Positions 21,981-35,317 of a stretch of DNA of 64,000 nt are shown one piece after another (within the stretch, counting starts at the first letter, position 1; each line of letters opens with the position of its first letter). Both the position numbers and the translations under genes were made by a program. This stretch comes from Epiperipatus broadwayi. Its lineage: Eukaryota; Onychophora; Udeonychophora; Euonychophora; Peripatidae. The notes beneath the pieces are model-generated. The model worked only from the letters and a program-made list of their open reading frames with translations. It had not been told where the DNA came from and did no database searches. The stretch spans positions 1,446,001-1,510,000 of the forward strand of contig JAQFVV010006295.1 in assembly GCA_028023455.1 (NCBI GenBank). The letters are read 5' to 3'.

Positions 21981-24900
21981 AACAATATTATTAATGGATT
22001 CATAATAAAACATAAAAGAATTTTTTTTTTTTGCATTATATGTATTGTATTTTTTCTCAAATATTGATTAATAAAAGTGCTCAAAATCATATTTATAATA
22101 AATAAGCAATTATTTATATTTTAGAAGTACTAATTTGTGCAATTTTAATATATCTATATTTGCAAACTAAAATTATTTATTTATTTATATATCAAAATGT
22201 TTTTATCGTGTGAAAAAGACACCCATCTTTGTGAAATAAAATTAGTTAATGAAAACAATGAATTTTATATCATTTTGTTTAATCAAAGACGCAATAGAAT
22301 ATAAAAAATTATAATTATTTACATTTTTACCTTTTTATTTATATATTAACTCTCCTGACTTTGCTGGCTGCAATGTAATAAATAGCAATCAATTTTAATT
22401 AGATTGACCCTAACCATCTTGCTTTTTACTTTGTATCATTTGGAATCTCCTTAATAGAATTTTTTTTTTTTTTTGCATACTTATTATTTCAGTTTAAAAA
22501 CTTAATCACACAATATAGTCAGGTATCTAGGGATTTTAAGGATTTACCTTATCTATACTTAAGGGAAGTTTCACACTTAATTGTTTATTCGATAAATTTT
22601 TAGATGTCATTATACTACACCTTATTGTTTCTTTTGTTTAGTAATAAATTATAATAAGAAAACCAAAATCAAATAATTAGATCTTCCACTATTATGGTAT
22701 TTTATTTTTTAACTCCCATTAATAACTAAGTCATATTATATATATATATATATATTGTACCCTTACTTCTCGATGTATAATATAGTTTGAAATACAACTA
22801 GCTCAATTAAATTATTATGCTTAATTAAAATTTGCATATCTATCTTTAATATACTTTTATATTATCATATTCTAATTAAATTTATTGTTAATTATCAAAA
22901 TCAATATAATTCTATAGTATGTACTAATTAAATAAGTATTTATTAAAATCATGAGACTGTGAAGTAAAGTTCAAAGTAATAAGTAGATTTACATTGAGTC
23001 AATATCTTCCAAGACATTGTCTCAATGGCATAAGAATACTGTCACCTCCTTATTAACTTACTACTACCTCTACAGCATTCTTATGGCTTCTAAATAAAAT
23101 AAATTATCTTTAATAATAATAAAATAAATAAATCTTAACTTTTAATTTTTAAAATATAATTAAATAATCTCAGGTTCTTCTAATTATCTTAAAATAATGA
23201 TAACTTATGTAAATAAGTATGATATGGGATTTTATATCAAACTTAAATACACCTAACTTATTTTAATAATAATAATACTCAATACTAATCTTAGAGTATA
23301 ACTTAAGCTTATTTATTTCTATTATATCATCAATCATCAAATAAATAATAATATGTATATCTTTTATTTTCATATAGTATCTTAATTTTGGAATAGATCA
23401 AAATCTTATAATTCAATAATCTGTGGCAATAAATAATATTGTACTATTATATTATGCATTATAATTACTCTATGACCATTGTAATATGATGTAATAATGT
23501 CAATCAATTCTTATAAATAATAATCAGGAAAATATTGTATTTATTTCTAAAATAATATTAATAAATTCACATTGTGCAAATATTATGTTTGTTCAAATTA
23601 TCTGTTGTCAAATGCTGTGGTGTAAAATAATGAACTCGACACACTTTTAAAACGAATTAAACAAATTTATTTACATTAACTTCAACTAAGAATTTATTTA
23701 CAATATTTACAGTTCAAAATTATGAAAACAAAGAAAATAAAATAAGAAAATAATAATACAATATGTTTACACTGTTATTAATTCATACTCCTAATAAGTA
23801 ATTATACATTCTTTAAAATGCTGTATTAATAACATTGAAGTATGTTTTCAAAACTTAGACTTTAAACAAGCATCAGTAAACCTCAATTATTACATAGAAA
23901 AATTCATATAAACAATATTTATGTAGCATATGTAAACAATCAAACTTTACTAATTAAATTGCTACATCACTTAAATATTACTGTTACTTATTTCATCATG
24001 CACTAGTATGTGTTTACTTTACTATCAGCATTACTTTAATAGCATAATATAAAAACTAATGTATCTTTATAATGTAATAACAAATAATTGATTATAATTT
24101 TATATTTCACTTATTGCAATTCATGCTACATGTTTTGTTAAATATGCATTACATATATGTACTGTTAAAATAATAATATTTAAATTATTCATCAATTTCA
24201 AATTCATAAAGCACTATATTAGATAAATTTTATGATTCTTTTCTGTGTGAAATTATTACTTTACTTTATGTGTTATTCTACTCCTTCTTAATAAACTTTT
24301 ATCTACAAAAACATCCTCTAAAACTTATTTAAAATTCCGGGAAAACAACCTTCAACTTTAAATAAATACTAATTATCCCAAACTATTTATACTACGTCAT
24401 CTATATTCAGTAAACCTTTAATTCAAACATAAACTTCTACATAAAACTTAACTTAATTTATCCAATAAAATAAAATAAAATATAAACTTTGAGATCTCTT
24501 CCTAACTTGAAATAAAATAATTACTTATATGAATAATAAATATAATTCTAATACTCCAACATAATAATAATAAAAATAAATCAAAATTTATTTACGAAAG
24601 AATCATATAATTATTTCTAAGCTTCTTATGTAATGTTGTATCATATTTATATCATAAATTCAAATTATGCATATTTAAATAAAACTGTCACTGCCAATAT
24701 AATGTGTGTGTATTTTAAAAATATTCATACATTCATTCAACAATAACATATCATTCGGTTGATCTAAAGAAAACATATTAAATACATTAAAATTATTATT
24801 ATTATACAATTTTACCATAGATAATGATTTAATGTCCAGTCCATCTTTCAATATTCTTCGGAATTACAGCTTCATAAAATAATTCACATTTATACTCACG

Positions 24901-27475
24901 ATCATTCTTTAAAATATTCTGTGTCATATTAATTATAAAATAAACTCATGCAATTAATCATTATATTATTTTAGTTATTATTTAAAGATATGTCCTATCT
25001 TATTTTAATAGATTAATAATATTTAATTTTTATATTAGATAAATAAAAAGAATTCATATTACTGACTCCAGGATGTTTTCTTTTCCCATAAAATTTTTTA
25101 ATCCTAACACACATTCACTAGAACACCATTTCCTGTTTTCCATCTTTTTTTAAAGTTTATAAAATAAAAATTCTTTTAAAATAAAATAAAAGTTATTCCC
25201 ATAAAATAAAATAAAATAAAATAGTTTATAGGACCTGTTTTAGTTCTTTCTAGATATTATTAAAGTTATTATTTTAAATAGTCTATATTTATGAAAATTA
25301 TCTTTAATATTTTAAATTAACGGGGGTAGTATTACTAGATTTCTTAAAAATATCCAGGTAAGAATAAGCTTCTTTATTTATAAGGAAGTTTAAATTATTT
25401 CAATATAATAATTTTTATTATATTAAGACTTTTAGCTAATTATATTTTCAATTTATTTGCCTTTTAAAATTGTCAACATTTAGTCTCTTAAATATAAAGA
25501 CTTAAAAGGCAAGTATTTATAAAACTACTTTTATTTCTAATATCTTTACTCAAATATACTTTAAATTTATATTGCAAAAATACTTTCTTTATACAAAGTA
25601 TTTATTCTTTAAAATATCTATTTTCTAATAGGCAACAGTAATTAGCTTTTAAAATTATATACTGTCCAAAATACTACTTTTCTCAATCTCAATTTGAACT
25701 AATCCAGCGTTTGTCATACTTCTAGCATAAAGTTTCGATATATTTTCCATATATGAGTTCCCATGACCATTTGCGTAAATTGAGCTCAATAGAGATGACG
25801 ATTGGGAAAAATTAAGTTAAACTGCATGTTATATTTTATAAATTATTTATAATGACACTCTTGTAATTTTAAAATTGATTTGGGATTATTTGCTATTTTA
25901 AAAATAATTACTTGAAAAATCAATCACAGACTCTCCATTTACGGAAAAACTTCCCATTTGATTGGTAGATAAACAATCAATTTGAATTTACAAAAATTAA
26001 AAATAAAATTAATATTTATTTACATTATTAATTTTAAATAATTTATTTATTTAAATCTATTAAACATTTTTAAAATATACTCTTACTTGATTTTAATTTT
26101 AATTTTAAAAAATTATTTTTAAATAAACTAAGTATTTTTATACGTTATTTTTAAACAATACTTTTAAAATCAGATTTAATATTCTACATTGATTTATCTT
26201 TATTTTATTCGTGATAGCTCAATATTATAATTTATACATGATTTTTAAAATAGTTATGCAATTTATTAAATAATTAATGTGTGTATATATTAACTAACAT
26301 TGTTCTTTCAACACAGCTTCATCGTCTAAATAAATAATTGCTTTTTAAAATAAATATTTTTAAAATAAATAAGATATTATAATAGATTTTAAAATAATTA
26401 TCAATATTATTAAAATAAATATTAGTCTTTTATTTAAGTACTTACAATAATTAAAATATATATTCTTTTATAATATTATTTTATCAAATAAAATATGTAT
26501 TTAATTTTAACTTGTCTTTTAAACACTTTTAGTTTTAAATACCTATTTATTAAATATATTAATGCAGTATTGATTATGGCCATTTTTTCCAACTATATAT
26601 TATAATCATCATCATTTAAAATGTCTCTCTCAATATCAGCACAATTTTACATATCAAATACTCATAGATTGCTTTCATTAAATCTTTTGAAATATTACCA
26701 TAAGCAAAATTAACATCACATATTCAAATATATCTTAAATTTAAAATTTTTAATAGATTAGCACAAAAATTAACTAGTGACCCATACAAAAGGGCACAAT
26801 ATATTATTACACAATTTAACAATTAAAGATTTAACCAGGATTTAAGGAAAGAGTCTTAAATTTTCATACTTAGATTGTTTATTCTATAAAAATTTTAAAA
26901 ACCATCAAAACCCCTTGCTTAGATTGGCATTGAAGTGTGAGTTATGGATCAATTATGAGTTTTTAGCTAGAGAACAAGTAAAAAGCTAATACGACATTTA
27001 AAAAAAGATAATATTAATTATTAAAAATAGGAAAAGCTATTTAGTATTCCCAAGTGGACAAAACATTTAAAACTTTTAAAACATTATCATTGTGAAGGTT
27101 TGAGGAAAAGACTATTTATTAATCAAATTTACATACTTGAAAGTGAGAAATGTAGATAATATTAGAAATTATTTGAAGTTCTTTTTCAGCATTATGATTC
27201 AACTATTAGAAATGGAAATAAATATTGATGACTATGAAATCATCATATTATTGATAGTTTGCCACATATATTTGAAAATTTTTGAATTAATGTAAAAAAG
27301 CTATTATGATTATTTAGTGTTAGAAATTCTTTATATTAAAATATCTTAAGAAGCCTTTGACATTAATAGAATTGATTGTTAATTCATGATTTAGAAATAT
27401 GAACTCTTCTGCAAATAATAATGGAATTGGATAATAATATTTTTATATTCAGAATTTGGGTAGTTGAATATACAT
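21981..27475. other. Gene-free AT-rich domain, C over G on the + strand
   Basis: No gene or recognised transposon in 5.5 kb. From about 23.0 to 26.7 kb most lines have fewer G than C on the + strand, some with none, and TTTAAAATAAAT-like words recur. Small hairpins exist: GGCATAAGAATACTGT (23027) against ACAGCATTCTTATGGCT (about 23072), and GCCTTTTAA against TTAAAAGGC around 25460-25510. A slightly GC-richer patch lies at 25680-25800. The domain could be one large decayed element, but no ends or motifs prove it. Confidence 0.4.
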
Positions 27476-27843
27476 AGAGTCAAAATTCTCCATACAGTAG
27501 CACCACTCAGTGCAAGCCAGAGTAATCAAAGGATGCAGGATAATCAGTGAGGAGCCTTGGATCTGAGAGCACTGCACCTAGATCTTAGGATCTAATGCAA
27601 TCCTCCAGCAGTCACATTTTACTTTTTAACTAACTAAAGAGTCAAAATGAAAACGTAATAATGTTTTCAAGCTAAGCTCATTAGCTTGTATAGTTGTATA
27701 GATCTGAACTCAGTTCAGCATTCATACTTTTCAATGTCTTTGGCTCTTTAATAATCAAAGTCACCATAATCCTATTGGGAAGGATTGATATTAAACCATC
27801 AAATGTCACATGATCACCATTCTGTATGGAGAGTTTTGCCTCT
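27476..27843. mobile_element. MITE-like element, 368 bp with 22-bp inverted ends
   Basis: AGAGTCAAAATTCTCCATAC at the left end matches, inverted, the right end read on the minus strand (AGAGGCAAAACTCTCCATAC) at 20 of 22 positions. The interior is richer in G and C than the flanks and has no open frame. The flanks show no target duplication, so the superfamily is open. Confidence 0.6.
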
Positions 27844-28985
27844 GTGAAAAACAGCTTGTGTAAGCATAAAGAATGGTGATTATGTGATGAGTTGAATATT
27901 ATAAATATAATAAACTAGGTACAAAGCAAACAACATACGATTAAATAAATTTTTATTATTAATATAATGCAATTATACTAAACTATTTATGTCCATAGAA
28001 AATATAACTGGTAATAAAAATCAGTCATTATTGTTTCTAAATTCTGACAATATGATTTACTTATGCTTCAACAAAAATAATTTAAAAATACGGATAGAAT
28101 ACTATTATTCTGAAACTTATAATTTTGAAACTTATACTTTCAAACATTCATACCATTGAAAAGTTATTCAAAAACTAGAATTTCTAGTGTGCGTCCAGTA
28201 AAAAAGCTAAATTGTTAAAAAAAAAAAGTATCAGGTTAAAATATGTTAATCCATATCTAAGTATATATCTGTAATAGTTACTGATTCTCAATTGTATATA
28301 AGATATAAAAACAAAAGTACATACTTTTATATTAAATGTTCATTTTCAAAACAAATAAAAACAGAAAATATTGATAATAGTTTTTAATAAATGGGCACAT
28401 TTATATCAGCCAACACAAAAAGTAAAAGTGTTCTCAAAAGATATCGTTTTTCTAGCATATTTTTTAAAAAGTTATATTTGTAAATTTTTATCTATATGTT
28501 ATATGAATAATATATATTGATTTGAAATTGTAGTAGATCTAAGTGCAAAATATTTGCAATTCTATTACAAAAAAATAAGAATAAAAATTACACTTATATG
28601 TCAGGTATCATAGTTTAACAAAAACAAATTCTTAAATAGTATATATATATATTTTATCATAAAAAATTGAATAATTAAAAAATCATGTCAGTTCATCCAT
28701 TTTAAATTCTCAACTATACTCAAAATCTGAAACCAAAAAGTTCCATATTGAATATTTGTTATCAAAATGTCAACAGAGAAACAATAACAGTTAATTATCG
28801 AATGACAAGCACTTTTTATATATGATAATAATTTGAGAAATAATATGCAAAAATTTCATTATTTAATTTTTTGCTAAAAACTCAAACAAATAAGAAATTT
28901 AATAATGTTTCTATAGTGTAATTTTTACTACACCACTTTCTTGCTCTATAGGGACTGATTTCTGTTGTGGAAGGAAATAATTTTT
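27844..28985. other. AT-rich non-coding sequence
   Basis: No gene is recognised. GAATGGTGATTATGTGATG just after the MITE (about 27872-27890) echoes the MITE's subterminal sequence and may be a scrap of another copy. Confidence 0.35.
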
Positions 28986-29085
28986 AAACATATGACCAAA
29001 GACATGAAAAAGATTATGATCCCCAAGATGCACATTTCATGCTGAACCAACACTCATTAGTTGACCCTCTCACAATCTCTTAAAC
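28986..29085 (-). repeat. Foldback family with tRNA-like arms, partial copy 3
   Basis: Read on the minus strand, the segment follows the right-half sequence of the 17.4-kb foldback: a CAACTAATGAGTGTTGGTTC stretch, then GTGCATCTTGGGGATCATAA, then a TTTTTCATG stretch. Similarity is roughly 70% by eye. It lacks the terminal B-box part. Confidence 0.5.
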
Positions 29086-29389
29086 ATATCCTTATTATTA
29101 TTCAGTATATATAAATAGCAAATTACTACAGTTTAATTCCTAAGTATCAAATTTGCTGCCCTCACAATTCCATTATTCATTATTGGATACTCTTTAATGA
29201 ATAACTAATAAAAATTATTAAAATAAGTCATTTAAATTTATTTTCTTTTATTTAGTTAACCTTTTTAAAATAATATTTGACAATTTATTACATTTAAATA
29301 ATACTAATGAACTATATTTAATTTTGAAATAAACTCTTTGTTTTTGCTTCACCTTTGAGTGGTAAGTTTTAATTGTGCTTTATGCAAAA

Positions 29390-30330
29390 AAGTGAAGCTT
29401 AGTATTATTAGAAAAGAATTATAAGGCTTAGCGCTTTCAGGGAACTTTGGTCTTCATATTCATAGCCTATTTTGGGAGTGTGGGCTTATGGTGAGATTTT
29501 AAGCGAAGTTTGGCAGTAATTTATGCAAAATTTATTCAAAGTTTTCTTTCATATTGGCCATTTTCTGGACATTGCAAAGCATCATTTTTTTCGGTTTATT
29601 GCGTAGTTGTCATTTGCAATAAAGCACACCTTTGTTTTTCAATTTATATCATTATGCTCAGTGCACAGTGCCCTTACCAAAGTGGGTTCGAACATATGTC
29701 CTGTTATTTTTTGGTGCTCAAAGAATATGGATTTGTTTTCAGAATTGTTTATAGCTCTCCTGTATAAATAGTGATGTTGAAATGTTCTGGTGGTGATGTA
29801 GAATTCCACACACCACCTTCAACAAACAGTCTGATAAATAATGCCAAAGACAAAATATCCTCTGATGAAATAGCCCAAGCAGTTTACAAAATTTAATGGC
29901 CTACCAATGGATGTAGAGTAGCATATCATGGAGAGACCCATGCCAACATCACCACCAAGAACATCTCAACATCACTATTTATATAGGAGAACTATAAACA
30001 ATACTGAAAACTAAGTCCATATTCTTCAAGCACCAAAAAACAACACCCCCTTTGGTAAAGACACTGTGCACTAAGCGTAATGATATGAAATGAAAAATAA
30101 AGGTGTGCTTTATTGCAAATGACAACTGTGCAATAAACCGAAAAGAATTGTGCTTTGCAATCTCCAAAAAATGGTCAATATGAAAGAAAACTTTGAATAA
30201 ATTTTGCATAAATTACTGCCAAGCTTCGATTAAAATCTCAATGTAAGCCAACCCTCCCAAGATAGGCCATGAATATGGAGACCTAGTGCTAAGCCTTATG
30301 AATCTTTTCTAATAATACTAAGCTTCACTT
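29390..30330. repeat. Long inverted repeat, arms about 400 bp, loop 144 bp
   Basis: 29390-29800 is repeated inverted at 29945-30330. The outermost bases are identical: AAGTGAAGCTTAGTATTATT at the left and its complement at the right. The loop (29801-29944) is unique. Open frames of 85 codons (29510-29767, +) and 76 codons (29979-30209, -) are mirror images of each other in the two arms and encode similar peptides, which is what an inverted repeat produces. No transposase domain is recognised. The unit may be a foldback transposon. If transcribed through, it would form a hairpin of about 390 bp. Confidence 0.82.
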
Positions 30331-33300
30331 ATATTTAAATTTATTCAAATTCTGTTTAATTTTTTTTTTTTTTTAAATAATAATAATAATCTTGGAAAGC
30401 AGAGAATATAGCAATATTTTTTAAGAATTTTTCAGTTTTTTAAAATCAATTTTAGTTGCTGTATTGAATTTGAATGATTGTTCAAATTTATAAAATTTCC
30501 AAATTCACAAAGATAAAGAAATAAGGGTTTCAGAATAATAGTATTCAATTTGTATTAGACATGTGTAGAAATATTTGGATTTAGAAAAGAGTATTTCCTG
30601 TAAAATTTAAGATGTTGATAATGTTTTATTTAAAGTGATGTAAATAGTGTAACCTCTGATATAAACTAAAAATGTAATATAGATATCAAATACATGTTTT
30701 AATTTATCTATTTCAGAATTACATTAATAAGAAACATTGTTTTGTTGTTGTTTTTTTTTTAAAATAAATAAATATAGGACATGGTGATAAATGAGAGTAA
30801 GCTGCTTAAATTAAAAACTATAGAAAAGATAATTTGTATTTTTTAAAAAGTATTTTTAAAAAAAAAAAAAATGCAAATCGCTTGTAATTATGATATTATA
30901 TATTTGCAGACTATTCTATTCTAATGCAAACAAGATTCTGAGAATTTTAAAATTGTGAAATACACATAGTTTTGGCGTTAGCTAGAATATTTTTATAAAA
31001 GATTCTTATTATTTGCCAAGAGGAATGATACAGTTTTATTTTTTTGAAAACATTATTGGTTCGAATAGGCTCTTCAATATAATGCATTCATGTATATATT
31101 ATGAAGTCTCTCAAAATGAATTTTACATGACATTTGCTTCGATATGCAAATTAAAATTTTTATTGAAAAGAGATGAAGCAATAAAAGCTTTTTAAACTAA
31201 CAAATGTTATGTATATATTAATTATTATTTTTGATCAGCTGGAAACAATTATAAAATTAAGAATTAATTACCCATAATTTACACACGAGAACGAAGTGGA
31301 TTTCCCATATATAAAAAATCGCACTTACTGATATTTGGAAAGAAGATATTGTTTTAGTGAATAAAATTAGATATTAGCTTCTAAACATTGCTTTGAATGA
31401 AAATATATATGACAGTTTCATGCCACTTTGAGTATACTTGCTGTTACTATAATAATAATTTGAACCATGAGAAAGTTAAAATCATTTTTTAAAAAGAAAT
31501 TTGGTCTAATACTATTTTACAATACTGTATTTTGAAGCTACTAAAGTTTTTAGAAATTGAATTTGCTAAATTGTCTCATAAATTGGACTTGTCCATAAAT
31601 AAGATTTTTTGAAAGCAGAAAAGCACAAGAGCAAATAAACCCTTCTACTTTCTTTAAATCCGTTCTTGTATTTATTATATATTGGTGATCAGTCATCAAG
31701 ATAATATATTGCTTTTGTAAAATATGATAATGAAAAATTCTGAAGATTTACTAATCCTGATAAAATTACTTATTTAAAATTCTTTAGTCTTACTCATTTT
31801 CTTATCTTCTAAATTTCCTTCATATTTCATCAGTCAGTTATGATCACCATATCAAGTAATTCAACTTTGCTAACTGTTATTATAATCATATTTTCTGCAA
31901 CAACAAATTTAATGTACTAACCCTTCTTCAATTTTTTAATAGCATTTATTTATTATTATTTCTAAATAAATTTCAAATCATCACCAATTAATCAGAAATG
32001 AATATGGTTATTCCATCTCTAAGAGAAAGGGTAAAAAATAGATGAAAAAAAAAACCTTTTGAGATGAGATTTGCAATAACTGTACAAAGCAATCATGAAA
32101 CACTTATGTGTCACATATAGAACATGCTGAACTATTCGGTTTATTTAATATTTTGGGAAGCTATCTTTTATTTCTTCTGCAGCAAATTTTTGGTTTTTAT
32201 TTACCCTTTCTCTCATTAGCTTTGTCTAATTTGTATTTGATTGATAATCTTCCAGATATCTTAGTCTGTATGTAAAAAATAATTTGAATAATTGTTTTGT
32301 TCAAAATATTTAACCAAATATCACTATTTTTTGCTTGTACTTTTTTTTTAAATCAATGCAATAAATATTAATTCTTTTTATCTTTTCCAAACAATAATTT
32401 TGGCTATAAATTTGAACTTGCTTTTTAAATCCAAATTTCCGGCTTTAAAATTTATAAAAAATTGTTTTTTTTTTTCAAAATCCTCAAATAAGAAATATTT
32501 TAGTAAAGAAGAAATTAAGCATTGCCTTTTTTTTTTTTTTTTATAATTATTGAATGAATATACATTGGACATTTTACTGATCATAAATTACATTACAGAT
32601 ATTTGCTATTTTTAAGTTTCTTTTCCCCATAGTTTTAATAATTTTCAGTTTCATCAAATATCTCAATCTTATAAATATAGCTATTGCAGTCTCTTCCATA
32701 AATAATACATCCTTTCTAAACTTTATAATAACAAATTTTCATAATGTAAAAAATTGTTTTAATTTTCCTGCTTCCTCTTTCTCTATAGTTTTATTTTGTT
32801 TTACTGATTTTGTACATTTACTATATATATATATTGTAATCTCTAAGATTTGATTTTGTACATTTACTATATATATATATTGTAATCTCTAAGATTTGAT
32901 TTTATTGGAAGAGCTGTGAAGAGGTTGGAGTGAAAAAAGCTTAAAAAAATGTACTTCCTATTGTGCTGGTCTATATTTAAAACACATTTGCATATAGCTG
33001 AGCTTTCAAAGACCCTAACCCATGCCAATGCACTGACTCCAGATTTTCCAAATAAAAATAAACACATATAAACATATAATTTCTCAAGGATTTGAAATTT
33101 TGCCATTATATTTTCAAAATATAATATAAACTTTATTATATTAACAATTACTGGTTTATTAGTAAATAATTTCAGGCCTATATGATTTTGCTTTGAATAA
33201 TTATAAATTACATAACCTGTCTTTATATTAATAAACATTTATTAGGACTAATCTGATTAATTATCACAGGATCATTTCTTTAATGAATATTTACTACTGT

Positions 33301-33914
33301 AATGGTAAATATATGTACAAGGGATTTTATATGTGCTTTCTACTTTTAATGTCCTAGATTTAAGTGTAACATTGGATTGATCAGTATGTGGTAGCATGAT
33401 CTGAACTTAAATTGTATTAAGATGAGGATTAAAGAATAATATTATATAATTTTAAAATAACAACATTGTTTATTTCATGTAAGTAACAAAATAATATAAC
33501 AATAATATAATACTGATTAGTGTCATATAATAGCAAATATTAAAATTGAAGGTATAATGCTTCTTCAGAAGTGTATGCGATGAATCAAATATAGTTACAT
33601 TTGATGTATAAAGTCACGATATATGGCATACAACAATATGTTGAAGGAGATTGATTGCTGGGTTTTCAGACCAAACATCTCAAAATTATCAATTTAATTA
33701 TAAAACATTAGTCAATTTAAAAACCCTTAATGAAATATCACTTAATATTTATATTTCAAAGTTTAAAATAATGGTTAATTATGCAATCTCTCCCCAACAC
33801 CAAATATTTAATATGTATTCTCTCTTAGTTATCTGTCATAACTTATGTTTGAATATTGAATATAAACTACAATCTTCAATAGCTTTTCTTCCTTCTTTAT
33901 TTTTACTTTTCTAA
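30331..33914. other. AT-rich non-coding sequence
   Basis: No gene is recognised. It holds poly-A/T runs and the 46-bp tandem duplication listed separately. A 123-codon minus-strand open frame at 32867-33238 starts with low-complexity sequence and has no domain I know; it is left uncalled. Confidence 0.35.
32806..32897 (+). repeat. 46-bp tandem duplication, two copies
   Basis: GATTTTGTACATTTACTATA at 32806 recurs at 32852. Both copies run through a (TA)n tract to GTAATCTCTAAGATTT without a visible difference, and a third unit begins but breaks off. A recent duplication is likely. Confidence 0.92.
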
Positions 33915-34870
33915 TATATAACATATAATAACCACATTCCATTCTTTTTACACTTTGAAGCAAAATATTAATATTACAGTTTTGACTGTTCCTAGCAGTA
34001 GTCTTCAGATCTACAAAAATTTAAACATTATTCTATGGAGACAGATCATAAACCAGAAAGAGAGAATATTAGAATAAGTTATGCAAGTAGGAGGAGAGAT
34101 AGAAAGAAAATTAAGGGAGGCAATTTTAATAAAGAAGATAAATCCAAATATTAATAAAGAAAGTGGTTTAAAAACTATCTTAGTTTAAAAATAAATAAAA
34201 TAAACAGTGAAAACTAATAAGAAATAAAATAAGTAGTTTGTATAATAGATAATAGAGGGAGCTGTATATAGATTAAAAAGAAATTAGAGTGTATTATGGG
34301 ATAGAAAATGGTGGAGTAAAGACAGTTTAGGAAGATAAGGTAAGAAATAAAATAAACATATGAGAATTAAAATAATTTTATAAAAAATAAGTAAATCGAA
34401 GAAGCAGGAATAAAATATGGGTAAAATGGAATTAAGGAATGGAATAAGATAATTAAAAATTAAGATAATAGGTGAAATGTACAATAAAGTTAAATTTGTG
34501 AATATAGTAATATGTAAAATAAGGTTAAATATGTGAATATAGTAATATAAGAAAGATTTCATTAATATTACACTGAATTTATAAAATTATGGCAAAAGAA
34601 AAAAGGTGAATAAATATAATAACTAAGAATAGTAATAAAGGGTAAAATAGATTTTAAAGTTATATAATAGTAAGTTTTATGAATAAAGTTATCTTAATAA
34701 TTAAGTTGGTAAAATTGTAAAAATTTAATAGATATATGTATGAAATATGGTTGTATTGATATAAAGTTTAAATTTTTGTAGATCTGACGAAGCAGTCAAA
34801 ACTGTAATATTAATAAATATATTTTACTTCAAGTGTAAAAAGAGTGGAATGTGGTTATTATATGTAATAT
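33915..34870 (+). mobile_element. Penelope-like retroelement 3' region with inverted tail
   Basis: The right tail (about 34770-34870) and the left end (33915-34028) are inverted copies of one another. They share CAGTCAAAACTGTAATATTA and then GTAAAAAGAGTGGAATGTGG (GTAAAAAGAATGGAATGTGG on the left, inverted). The strand between is purine-rich on +. A coding scrap at 34087-34186 looks like the end of a GIY-YIG endonuclease, which occurs in Penelope-like elements. Such elements are known for inverted, 5'-truncated partner copies, and head-to-head tails fit that pattern. The assignment rests on a short peptide and on tail structure. Confidence 0.5.
34087..34186 (+). pseudogene. C-terminal scrap of a Penelope-like GIY-YIG endonuclease
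   Basis: One frame reads RKLREAILIKKINPNINKES followed by GL, and soon ends in a stop. Arg-Glu-Ala, a hydrophobic-Lys-Lys pair, then Asn-Pro-x-Ile-Asn-x-x-x-Gly-Leu resembles the end of the endonuclease domain that follows the reverse transcriptase in Penelope-like elements. The catalytic GIY and YIG motifs and the RT are not present. The match is short, so chance or a different retroelement cannot be ruled out. Confidence 0.45.
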
Positions 34871-35317
34871 AAACTATACTATTCTGGGTTTCCACTGAAG
34901 CTATATGATCATATTTGTCACATTTATTACTTTAATAATTTATTTAACGTATTAATTAAAGATAAAATAAATGACACACTATTCATATAAAGTTTATATG
35001 GTACTTAAATATTGAATATTCCCACATTTATAAAATAATGGTATTCTTGTATAGAAGCAGATTTAACTCTCTGTGGTATTACTATCTGAGTTTAATGAAG
35101 ATCAAGATAATCCTAATTAAATTAATTCATCATGGAAAATCTGTATCTCCAATATAAAACATACATTTTGGAATTTCTGCAATCTCATTTAATTCTTCTG
35201 TCGGTTGCACATATATATAAAAAAATATCTTCAAATGACACTTTAACAAAGAAAATACATCGATTACTTTAGTACATTTGTTCCAATGATTATTTAAAGA
35301 AGTGATTTTGATATTGA

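Noticed and set aside
29510-30209. Two similar open frames in opposite directions as a gene pair
   Set aside because: Their similarity is a consequence of the long inverted repeat; no domain is recognisable.
32867-33238. 123-codon minus-strand open frame as a host gene
   Set aside because: The longest non-repeat frame in its area, but it has no recognisable domain, its 3' end lies in the TA-rich 46-bp duplication, and its composition follows the background.
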